From positions 62,001 to 126,000 of the forward strand of contig QVMW01000002.1 in NCBI GenBank assembly GCA_003417655.1: DNA of 64,000 nucleotides, in the 5' to 3' direction. Positions 33,776-40,841 of this stretch are shown in pieces (within the stretch, counting starts at the first letter, position 1; each line of letters starts with the position of its first letter). The DNA comes from Rhodobacteraceae bacterium 63075. GTDB lineage: Bacteria > Pseudomonadota > Alphaproteobacteria > Rhodobacterales > Rhodobacteraceae. The translations under genes and the position numbers were made by a program. Under the pieces are notes generated by a model that saw only the letters and a program-made list of their open reading frames with translations, was not told the origin of the DNA and did not search any database.

Positions 33776-35860
33776 CTAGCGAAAGCTCTCATAGGGAATG
33801 AAGCGCACCGGGTCTCCCGGGCTGATCTGCGCCGCGCCGTCGGGCAGCTCGACAAGCCCCTCGGCCCAGCTCAGCCCGCTGATCCGCCCCGAGCCTTCCG
33901 AAGGAAAGACCTCTGCCGCGCCGCCGCGCATCCGCGCGCGCAGGAACTCGCGCCGCCCCGGCTTCTTGCGCTTCTCGAACCCCGCAGGCAGCTCGACAGC
34001 CTGCGGCTCAAGCCAGCCGCGCCCGGCCATGAGCCCCATCGCAGGCCGTGCGAAAACGAGCGTGCAGACCAGCGCCGCCACGGGATTGCCCGGCAGCCCG
34101 AAAACGGGCGTCCCCTGCCACATGCCCAGCGCAAGCGGCCTTCCCGGCTTGATCGCGATGCGCCATTCGCTCATCGCCCCGGCCTCGCGCAGAAGCGCCG
34201 AGACATGGTCCTCGTCGCCCGCCGAGGCCCCGCCCGAGGTCAGGATCACATCGGCCTTCTCCGAGGCGTCATCGAGCCGCGCGCCGAGCGCCTCGCGGTC
34301 GTCGCCCACGCGGCCCATGTCGACGGGCGCGAAGCCCATCTCTTCGAGCAGCCCCAGAAGCATCACGCGGTTGGCATCGTAAATCCGCCCCGCCCCCGCA
34401 GGCGCGCCCGGCTCGACGAGCTCGTCTCCGGTGGAGAGGACGCCGACCCGCAGCCTCTCGAAGACAGGCAAGCTCCCATGACCCACCGCCGCCGCCAGCG
34501 CGAGGTCCGCAGGCGTCACGCGCCGCCCGGCTGCGAGCGCCACCTCGCCAGCCGCCACATCCTCGCCGGCCTTGCGTGTATTGGCCCCGCGCCTGACACC
34601 TTCGCGAAAGGCGATCGCGCCCTCGCCCAGCGTCACGTCCTCTTCGAGGATCACCGTATCGACGCCATCGGGCAGCGCCGCGCCGGTGAGCACGCGCACC
34701 GCCTTGCCATACGGAACCGTATCCTCAAGCGGAACCCCCGCCGCCGCCCGGCCCTCGATCAGCGGAAGGGTCTGATCGCCCGCACCGAGCGCGTCGAAAG
34801 CAAAGCCGTAACCATCCACCGCCGTATTGGCCTGCGGCGGGTTCGAGCGGCGGGCCACGACATCCTCGGCCAGCACCCGCCCGAGCGCCCCGGCAAGCGG
34901 CACTTCCACCCGCGCCACGACAGGCCGCAACCGCGCGCGCAAGTCGTCCAGCGCCTCGTCGACGGGCGTCCAGTCCACGCCCGCGGGCAAGGCAAAGCAA
35001 TCGTCGCGCAGGGGCGGTGGTTTCAGAGCTGCTCCGGCAAGTCGGCCCTCGTGGCCCAGTCCGAATATCCAGCCCTCTTCGCAGGCGCGCGGATCCGTCA
35101 CGTCCAGCATTTCAGCCAGATCATCCTCCGGCAACGCCGCGACCCTTTCGGCCAGAACGCGCACCTGGGCTGCATCCTTGATCTCGCCTGCGCGCTGTGC
35201 GGCAGCCACGTCTGCTGCAATCAGGGAGGGCCAGATTTCCACCAGTGCCAGATCCGCCCCGCGCCACGGCTCGAACGGCCACGCTGCCGCGCCAAAGCGC
35301 GCGCGCAGCCGCGTCAGCACGGGAAGCCCCATCATCACCTGGCCACCGACCGACCCCGCGCCCGACATCTGCCAGCAAGCGAAAGCCCCCTTTGCACGGT
35401 CCTCGCAAGCCCGTTTCCCGGGCATCCCGTGGCCCTTGCGCGCCAGCCCCTTGCGTGGCAGGTGCGCGACGTCATGTTTCACGCGGCCATTGCCCCAAAA
35501 CGGCCCGATGCCCGGGAACATCCCGTTTATCTCGCCAGCCAGATCGAAGCGATTGTTGCCCTGCGGTGTGTCCTCGATACGCGCCTCGAACCACTCCCAA
35601 AGCGCCAGCGGATCGGCCTTCCCAGTCACAGCGCCGGCAAACCCCTTCGGATAGCCGAAGGGAAAATCAAAGCCCGCCAGCACGCGGCCCTCGGCACCTT
35701 CGATCTGCTCGCAAAGCCACGCCTCGGCCACCTGCCGATTGCGCAGGTAGACCGGCTCCCGTCCCGCCACGCAGGCCCAGATCGCATCCTTCTTCGGGGT
35801 CGGCCCACGGTCATTCCCACCGCTCCAGTCAACCATGATGACGGTGTTGAAATGGCTCAT
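33776..35860 (-). CDS. moeA: Fusion of an RNase H-like (DUF429-like) domain with MoeA molybdopterin molybdotransferase
   Basis: The 694-residue product joins two parts. Residues 1 to about 290 begin VIMVDWSGGNDRGPTPKKD and contain LAGFDFPFGYPKGFA; this resembles DUF429-type RNase H-fold proteins, an identification I infer from motifs. From about residue 295 it is MoeA (VDEALDDLRARL, GALGRVLAEDVVA, NTAVDGYGFA, GVLSTGDELV, TSGGASAGDEDH, GLPGNPVAALV), which inserts molybdate into adenylated molybdopterin. There is no internal stop or start at the join. The ATG overlaps mobB by 4 nt as the last gene of fdhD-mobA-mobB-moeA. Confidence 0.9.
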   Translation of the reverse strand: MSHFNTVIMVDWSGGNDRGPTPKKDAIWACVAGREPVYLRNRQVAEAWLCEQIEGAEGRVLAGFDFPFGYPKGFAGAVTGKADPLALWEWFEARIEDTPQGNNRFDLAGEINGMFPGIGPFWGNGRVKHDVAHLPRKGLARKGHGMPGKRACEDRAKGAFACWQMSGAGSVGGQVMMGLPVLTRLRARFGAAAWPFEPWRGADLALVEIWPSLIAADVAAAQRAGEIKDAAQVRVLAERVAALPEDDLAEMLDVTDPRACEEGWIFGLGHEGRLAGAALKPPPLRDDCFALPAGVDWTPVDEALDDLRARLRPVVARVEVPLAGALGRVLAEDVVARRSNPPQANTAVDGYGFAFDALGAGDQTLPLIEGRAAAGVPLEDTVPYGKAVRVLTGAALPDGVDTVILEEDVTLGEGAIAFREGVRRGANTRKAGEDVAAGEVALAAGRRVTPADLALAAAVGHGSLPVFERLRVGVLSTGDELVEPGAPAGAGRIYDANRVMLLGLLEEMGFAPVDMGRVGDDREALGARLDDASEKADVILTSGGASAGDEDHVSALLREAGAMSEWRIAIKPGRPLALGMWQGTPVFGLPGNPVAALVCTLVFARPAMGLMAGRGWLEPQAVELPAGFEKRKKPGRREFLRARMRGGAAEVFPSEGSGRISGLSWAEGLVELPDGAAQISPGDPVRFIPYESFR

Positions 35861-36351
35861 GCCAGCCCCACCTCGGCCAAGATGAAATCCGCTATCGCCC
35901 CCGTGTCATCGAGGTCGAACACGGGCCGGTCCAGCTCCAGCGGCACATCGCTCGCGACCGCGCGGATGCTCGCGTCGCCGGGGGCGATCAGCGCCTTGCC
36001 GGTCTCGGCCCTGTGCGCCTCGATCTTGGGGTGGGGCGCGCGCTTGTAGCCTTCCACCAGCACCAGATCGACCGCGCTGAGCCGCGCCAGCAGCGCCTCC
36101 AGCCCCGGCTCCTCCGCGCCGCGCAGCTCCTGCATCAGTGCCACGCGCTTGCGCGAGGCCAGCAAGACCTCGCTCGCCCCCGCCGCGCGGTGCCGGTAGC
36201 TGTCCTTGCCTGTCTGGTCCACGTCGAAGGCGTGATGGGCGTGTTTCACCGTCGAGACGGAAAAGCCCCGCCCGGTGATCTCGGCGACGAGCCGTTCCAT
36301 GAGCCCCGTCTTGCCCGAGTTCTTCCAGCCTGTGACCCCGAAGACCTTCAC
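35857..36351 (-). CDS. mobB: MobB, molybdopterin-guanine dinucleotide adaptor/GTPase
   Basis: This is a 164-residue P-loop protein that assists MobA. It has MKVFGVTGWKNSGKTGLMERLV (GxxxSGKT) at the N-terminus and the expected KHAHHAFDVDQTGKDSYRHRAAGA segment. GTG at 36351 overlaps the mobA stop by 4 nt, and its stop overlaps the moeA fusion start by 4 nt. It acts in the cytoplasm in MGD cofactor maturation. Confidence 0.95.
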   Translation of the reverse strand: MKVFGVTGWKNSGKTGLMERLVAEITGRGFSVSTVKHAHHAFDVDQTGKDSYRHRAAGASEVLLASRKRVALMQELRGAEEPGLEALLARLSAVDLVLVEGYKRAPHPKIEAHRAETGKALIAPGDASIRAVASDVPLELDRPVFDLDDTGAIADFILAEVGLA

Positions 36352-36932
36352 AGCATCGCCTCAGCCGTTGCCAGATCTTCCGGCGTGTTCACGTTGAAGA
36401 ATGCGCCCGAGTCGGGAAACTCTGCCATGCGCCCACGGTGCGTATCGGTCCACATCACCACCTTGCGCAAACCGCTCTGCAATGCGGCGCGCAGATCGTC
36501 TCGCAGGGCCACGGGCCAGAGCCCGAAGGTCGGCTGCCGCCCGTCCGGCGTTGCGGCCAGCGCCAGAGGATGCACCATTCCTTCCGCAGTTTCGCAAAGC
36601 CGCGCGGCCAGATCACGCGGGAAGAACGGTGTGTCCCCCGCTGCCGTCACGATGGCCTCGTGGCCTTCGCCTGCCGCCCAGTCGAGCCCGGCGAGAACAC
36701 CCGCCAGCGGCCCGGCGAAGCCCTCGACGCTGTCGGACACCACAGGCAATCCGAAACGTTCGAAACGGGCAGCGTCGCCATTGGCATTGAGCGCCAGCGC
36801 GTCCACCTGCGGCGCCAGCCGCGCGATGATCCGCTCCAGCATCGGCGCACCGCCCAGCGGCAGAAGGCACTTGTCACCGCCGCCCATGCGCGTGGCCTGC
36901 CCGCCCGCGAGGATCACGCCGGCGATGCTCAT
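36348..36932 (-). CDS. mobA: MobA, molybdenum cofactor guanylyltransferase
   Basis: MobA transfers GMP to Mo-molybdopterin to give the guanine dinucleotide cofactor. The 194-residue protein has the nucleotidyltransferase N-terminus (GVILAGGQATRMGGGDKCLLPLGG) and the TAAGDTPFFPRDL metal-binding aspartate motif. It is in a 4-nt overlapping operon with fdhD upstream and mobB downstream. Confidence 0.95.
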   Translation of the reverse strand: MSIAGVILAGGQATRMGGGDKCLLPLGGAPMLERIIARLAPQVDALALNANGDAARFERFGLPVVSDSVEGFAGPLAGVLAGLDWAAGEGHEAIVTAAGDTPFFPRDLAARLCETAEGMVHPLALAATPDGRQPTFGLWPVALRDDLRAALQSGLRKVVMWTDTHRGRMAEFPDSGAFFNVNTPEDLATAEAML

Positions 36933-37810
36933 CGCGCCCCCTTCCGCCGCGCCTTCTTCGGCTCGTCCGGCACATCCGCAGGGTCCGCATCCCGGACCAG
37001 CCGCTCTTCCCCGCTCAGGCAGATGAAGCGCTGTCCGCGCAGCCGGCCAATCAGCGTCAGCCCGACCTGCTGCGCGATCTCCACGCCCCAGGCTGTGAAG
37101 CCCGAGCGCGAGGCGAGGGCCGGGATGCCCATGAGCGCCGTCTTGATGACCATCTCCGAGGTCAGCCGCCCTGTCGTGTAGAGCAGCTTGCCGTCGGGCG
37201 AGATGCCTTCCGCGCGCATCCAGCCGGCGATCTTGTCCACCGCGTTGTGACGGCCCACATCCTCCATGTAGACAAGCGGGCGCGCGCCCTCGCAGAGCAC
37301 CGTGCCGTGAATCGCCCCCGCAGAAAGATAGATCGACGGCGTGCGGTTGATCTTGGCCGAGAGCGCGTAGAGCTCCGACAGATTCACCTCCGAGGGCGGC
37401 AGCGCCAGCCCCTCGAGCCCCTCCATCATGTCGCCGAAGACGGTCCCCACGGCACAGCCTGATGTCCGCGTCTTCTTCTCCAGCTTTTCCTCGAATGTCG
37501 TCGTCTGATCGGTGCGCACCACGACGGCCTCGGACTCTTCATCATAGGTGACACCAAGCACCGTGTCGGCCTCTGCCAGCATCCCCTGGTTGGCGAGAAA
37601 GCCAAGGGCGAGATATTCCGGATAATCCCCGATCGTCATCGCCGTGACGATCTCACGGGAATTGAGAAAGATCGTGAGAGGCCGCTCCTCGACCACGCGA
37701 ATCTCGCTTGTCGTGCCGGTCTGGTCGCGCCCCGTGACGGCGCGGGTCAGCCCCTCGGCCTCCGGATCGGGCGCGATGATATACTCGCTGCTGAAATCTG
37801 TCTCGGCCAA
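36929..37810 (-). CDS. fdhD: FdhD, sulfur carrier for formate dehydrogenase cofactor
   Basis: FdhD passes sulfur from a desulfurase to the Mo-bis-MGD cofactor of formate dehydrogenase. The 293-residue protein shows family motifs (EERPLTIFLN, ALGFLANQGML, VYMEDVGRHNAVDKIAGW, TGRLTSEMVIK). E. coli FdhD uses a C-x-x-C pair; here the loop SGCAVG has only one cysteine (Cys119). The start is TTG at 37810 with GGGAG upstream. It opens the Mo-cofactor operon. No formate dehydrogenase gene is in the window. Confidence 0.93.
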   Translation of the reverse strand: MAETDFSSEYIIAPDPEAEGLTRAVTGRDQTGTTSEIRVVEERPLTIFLNSREIVTAMTIGDYPEYLALGFLANQGMLAEADTVLGVTYDEESEAVVVRTDQTTTFEEKLEKKTRTSGCAVGTVFGDMMEGLEGLALPPSEVNLSELYALSAKINRTPSIYLSAGAIHGTVLCEGARPLVYMEDVGRHNAVDKIAGWMRAEGISPDGKLLYTTGRLTSEMVIKTALMGIPALASRSGFTAWGVEIAQQVGLTLIGRLRGQRFICLSGEERLVRDADPADVPDEPKKARRKGAR

Positions 37811-37866
37811 TTGCGTCTCCCGCGCTTTCGCGCTAGCTCCACCTCACCGAAACATAAGGCAGCCCC

Positions 37867-38583
37867 ATGGCCCGAGCCAGTTCAAAATCGCCCCTGTGGC
37901 AGGGCATTTCCGACGCCGCGCCCTTCATCCTCGTGGTCACGCCCTTCGCGATCGTCTTCGGCGTGGTGGCCACCGAGGCGGGGCTTGCCGTCTGGGAGAC
38001 GCTGCTCTTCTCCGTCGCCGTGATCGCGGGCGCGGCGCAGTTCACCTCGCTGCAACTGCTTCAGGAAAACGCCCCCGCCGTGATCGCGCTCTTGTCGGGG
38101 CTGGCGGTCAACCTGCGCATGGCCATGTATTCGGCCTCGCTCACGCCCTATCTGGGCAAGGCGCCGCTTTGGAAGCGCGCGCTCATCTCCTATCTGACGG
38201 TCGATCAGTCCTATGCCTGTTCCATCGCCGCCTTCGAGCGCAACCCCGACTGGGCGCTGCCGCAGCGACTCACCTATTTCTTCGCCACCTGCCTGCCGGT
38301 CATTCCCCTGTGGTACCTGATGACGCTCGTCGGCGCGCTCATCGGTGAGAGCATCCCGGAAGGCGCGGCGCTCGATTTCGCCGTGCCGATCACTTTCCTC
38401 GCGATCATCGGCCCGATGCTGCGCACCCCTGCGCACATGGCCGCGGCGCTGGCGGCCTCCGTCGCGGCGCTGCTGCTCACATGGGTGCCCTACAACCTCG
38501 GCCTGATCATCGCCGCCACGTTGGGAATGGTCGTCGGGGCGCAGGTGGAGCTCGAGCTGACCAAACGCGGGAAGTGGACATGA
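37867..38583 (+). CDS. azlC: AzlC family branched-chain amino acid exporter, large subunit
   Basis: AzlC-type membrane protein of 238 residues and about six or seven hydrophobic segments, typically paired with a small AzlD. Signature regions are GISDAAPFILVVTPFAIVFG, VIAGAAQFTSLQLL and AVNLRMAMYSASL. Known members export branched-chain amino acids with their small partner. The ATG overlaps nothing upstream; it is divergent from fdhD (56 bp), and azlD starts inside its last codon. Confidence 0.93.
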   Translation: MARASSKSPLWQGISDAAPFILVVTPFAIVFGVVATEAGLAVWETLLFSVAVIAGAAQFTSLQLLQENAPAVIALLSGLAVNLRMAMYSASLTPYLGKAPLWKRALISYLTVDQSYACSIAAFERNPDWALPQRLTYFFATCLPVIPLWYLMTLVGALIGESIPEGAALDFAVPITFLAIIGPMLRTPAHMAAALAASVAALLLTWVPYNLGLIIAATLGMVVGAQVELELTKRGKWT

Positions 38584-38918
38584 CCGAAAGCGCCATCACC
38601 CGCCCCGAGCTCTGGATCGTCATCGCCGCGCTGGCGCTCGGCAGCTTCCTGTTGCGCTTCGCCTTTCTCGGCTTTGTCGGAGATCGGCCCCTGCCTGCCT
38701 GGCTCCTGCGGCATCTGCGCTACACGGCAGTGGCCGTCCTGCCCGCGCTCATCGCCCCGATGGTGCTCTGGCCCGCAGCGACGGGCGGCACGTTCGATCT
38801 GCCACGGGGGTTGGCAGCATTCGTGGCGCTGGCAACCGGGCTGATCTGGCGCAATGTCCTTGTGGCGATCTTCTCCGGCGCGGCCACGCTCTATCTCGGG
38901 CTTTACCTGCTGGGGTGA
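38580..38918 (+). CDS. azlD: AzlD family small subunit of branched-chain amino acid exporter
   Basis: This 112-residue protein has three or four hydrophobic segments and the AzlD pattern (LALGSFLLRFAFLGFVGDRPLPAWLLRHLRYTAVAVLPAL). ATG at 38580 overlaps the azlC stop by 4 nt, which signals translational coupling. It works with AzlC in the inner membrane. Confidence 0.92.
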   Translation: MTESAITRPELWIVIAALALGSFLLRFAFLGFVGDRPLPAWLLRHLRYTAVAVLPALIAPMVLWPAATGGTFDLPRGLAAFVALATGLIWRNVLVAIFSGAATLYLGLYLLG

Positions 38919-39038
38919 GGGGCTGCTCCGCCATCTCGGGAGTTGCCGGCGCGGCGTTTGAGGCCCCCTGAGGTTAGGATCCGTTCATTCGTATTTGCGA
39001 TGCCTGTTCTGCGGGACGGATCGGTCGTTCTGAAGCCC

Positions 39039-39069
39039 GGGCCGGAATAGCACCGAAGGTGCCCGGCCC
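39039..39069. repeat. Stem-loop 1 of the hairpin cluster
   Basis: GGGCCGG (39039-39045) pairs with CCGGCCC (39063-39069). Inside, GCACC (39050-39054) pairs with GGTGC (39058-39062) around a GAA loop, with a 4-base bulge. No T-run follows, so it is not a standard intrinsic terminator. Confidence 0.6.
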
Positions 39070-39079
39070 ATCCATTGCC

Positions 39080-39111
39080 CGGCAGGCGAATTGGCAAAGC
39101 CAATTCTGCCG
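39080..39111. repeat. Stem-loop 2 of the hairpin cluster
   Basis: GAATTGGC (39088-39095) pairs with GCCAATTC (39099-39106) around AAA. The stem extends through CGGCA (39080-39084) and TGCCG (39107-39111) with a 3-base bulge. It lies ten bases after stem-loop 1. Confidence 0.6.
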
Positions 39112-39288
39112 AGAGTGGGCCAGACCGCCCGCACGGGCTGGCGATTTGGCAAAGCTGGGTGCATCGCTCAGGCTGTGTCCGGACTTGGCAGGCATAAAGT
39201 GCATAGAAGAACGGTTAGATCGCCATCCCGCGGTCTGGCGATGGGCCTTGCTTGAATGTCTTGTATGGCCTCAAACCTGCAGCGCGCC

Positions 39289-40143
39289 TCACGCCGGCTC
39301 GATCACCATCATCAGGTAACGGTTGTAGGTGCAAAAGGCCTCGGCGTTGCGCGTCTGCTTGTTGAGCCGCTCATCGAGCCGCGCGCGCTTGCGCTCGGAG
39401 ACGAACATGTTCCAGACCTTGCGGATCACCCAGCGCAGCCGCGGGCGTTTCTCGGCAAGCTCACCATCGATCCGCGTCGCCGCATGGCCGAAGACGTTGA
39501 AAAGCGCCTGCTCGAGATCCACCGAGGGTGCGACCGAGGCGGTGATATCCTCCTCGAAGGTGATCTTTACCGGCTGTGTCTCCAGCATTTCCCGAAACGC
39601 CGCTTCCCGATGCCCGCCACCAACCGTGGCCGACCGTTTCGCGGGCCTGTAGGCGGGCGTGCGGAAGCAATCCGCGATCACGATCCTGCCTCCGGGCTCC
39701 AGCAGCGAAAGACATTTCGGCAGCCCTTCGTCCAGCGGGATGTATTGATAGCTTTCCGAGAACAAGCACAGATCAAAGCGCGGCTCCGAGGCGAACTCCT
39801 CGAACATCATCTCGTGGACCACAGCCCCGGGCGCGTTCTCGCGGCAGCGCTCGGCCAGGAAGGCCGAGGGCACGACGATCTCGACACTGTGCCCCAGCGC
39901 GATCAGCTTGCGCGCCGTCTCGCCCGCGCCGCCGCCGATATCGAGGATGCGGCAGGGCTTGCCCGGCAGCAATTCGAAGAGCTTGTCGGTATAGGCGTCC
40001 TGCGCGGCCCGCAGGTTTCCGGCGGTAACCTCGAGACCGTCCCACAGCCCGTAATGCAGGTTCTCGGCCCCGCTCACCCACTTGATGAAAGCCAGCCCCA
40101 CGTCGAGGCCCACGGCCCGGGTATCCAGTTTTTTCTTGTTCAT
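39289..40143 (-). CDS. Class I SAM-dependent methyltransferase
   Basis: This 284-residue methyltransferase has the SAM-binding loop RILDIGGGAGETARKLIALGH, then the acidic CLFSESYQYIPLDEGL and GGRIVIADCFRT segments. The C-terminal part resembles small-molecule or sterol/tocopherol-type methyltransferases; the substrate is unknown. ATG at 40143 (MNKKKLDTR) is the best start, with no strong ribosome-binding site. It stands at the left edge of the polysaccharide-type region, next to a decayed sugar isomerase gene on the same strand. Confidence 0.85.
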   Translation of the reverse strand: MNKKKLDTRAVGLDVGLAFIKWVSGAENLHYGLWDGLEVTAGNLRAAQDAYTDKLFELLPGKPCRILDIGGGAGETARKLIALGHSVEIVVPSAFLAERCRENAPGAVVHEMMFEEFASEPRFDLCLFSESYQYIPLDEGLPKCLSLLEPGGRIVIADCFRTPAYRPAKRSATVGGGHREAAFREMLETQPVKITFEEDITASVAPSVDLEQALFNVFGHAATRIDGELAEKRPRLRWVIRKVWNMFVSERKRARLDERLNKQTRNAEAFCTYNRYLMMVIEPA

Positions 40144-40206
40144 GCGCAATCCACTAGAGGTTTGCACGCCCCCATGCAACAATCTCGCACGGCGGCGACG
40201 AGACAC

Positions 40207-40443
40207 TCAGCCCGCCGGCCTTCCTGCACCGATGCACCGATCAGGCCCGTAAATGCCATTTGCGAAACTGACTGCCGTTCGGATTCGCCCGGCCCAATCC
40301 TTCGGGTCGGTCTTCATTTCGATCACTGCGGCCTTGTCATAGCCGATCTCACGCAAGGCCTCTGCCGCTTTGGCATGGCCGCGTTGAGGATCCGAGAACC
40401 CCGACAAGTCCTGTTCGGCAATATGAAAATGGTGGATACGCGC
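40207..40443 (-). pseudogene. C-terminal fragment of a sugar phosphate isomerase/epimerase (TIM barrel)
   Basis: A reading frame without a proper start codes for about 78 residues. They resemble the C-terminal end of AP-endonuclease-2-type sugar isomerases: a HHFHIAEQDLSGFSDP stretch, then AAEALREIGYDKAAVIEMKTDP. An in-frame TAA lies at its 5' end, and the first two thirds of the barrel (about 200 residues) are gone. It is a remnant of a truncated gene. Confidence 0.7.
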
Positions 40444-40841
40444 TTACAAAACCGGTGGCATCCATACACTACCCCTCCTACGGATGAGCGCGGGCTGCAT
40501 CATAGCGGCATGGGAAAGCGAGAACGCATGAGCAGCGTATCCGTCCGGTTGAGGCGCGGTGTCAGGAGTTTTCGGCGTGCCATATGCACGATAACATGGC
40601 CGCCTCGCGGTCTGATCCGCTCTGTTCCAGCAGCCTGCGCAACTGCGGACGCCGGTCGGGGCAAAAAACGCTTGTCTAGCAGGCAGATTCAGGCGATTCT
40701 AACATCAGAGGGTTTCCACTTGGGGAATGCCGGATCATAGGCTACGAAAGTGGCTATAATCGCCCACGAGAAGAGAGCCCAATCCGGGCTTTAAACAAGG
40801 AAATCTGACCCATCGGGATAGGCAGAACAGGGACCAGAGAC
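40444..40841. other. Gene-free region upstream of the methyltransferase-GT61 gene
   Basis: About 400 bases with lower G+C and no convincing gene. It marks the left junction of the polysaccharide genes, where the isomerase fragment ends. A good -10 element (TATAAT, 40755-40760) sits near its right end. Confidence 0.55.
40732..40760 (+). promoter_or_regulatory. Candidate promoter for the methyltransferase-GT61-glf transcript
   Basis: A perfect TATAAT at 40755-40760 lies about 80 bases before the TTG start. The -35 position 17 bases upstream (40732-40737) is weak. It is the best consensus -10 in the window and stands in AT-richer DNA. Confidence 0.4.

Larger units (their letters stand above)
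38919..39288. other. Convergent intergenic region with tandem hairpins
   Basis: About 370 bases between azlD and the methyltransferase gene. No convincing gene. It contains two stable stem-loops (39039-39069 and 39080-39111), a repeated TTGGCAAAGC word (39091-39100 and again about 55 bases on) and further short inverted repeats (CGCCA...TGGCG near 39222-39240). Confidence 0.65.

Noticed and set aside
33752..33781. Nine-codon mini-ORF (MTPPIYPSN) with a GGAAGGAA before it
   Set aside because: It is too short to judge, is near the end of the convergent moeA gene and could be chance.
37811..37866. Molybdenum-cofactor riboswitch before fdhD
   Set aside because: Only 56 bases separate fdhD and azlC, too short for that riboswitch, and no characteristic structure is visible.
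39256..40740. Plus-strand frame opposite the methyltransferase
   Set aside because: Antisense to a clear SAM-binding gene. Only its last part lies in non-coding DNA, without gene features.
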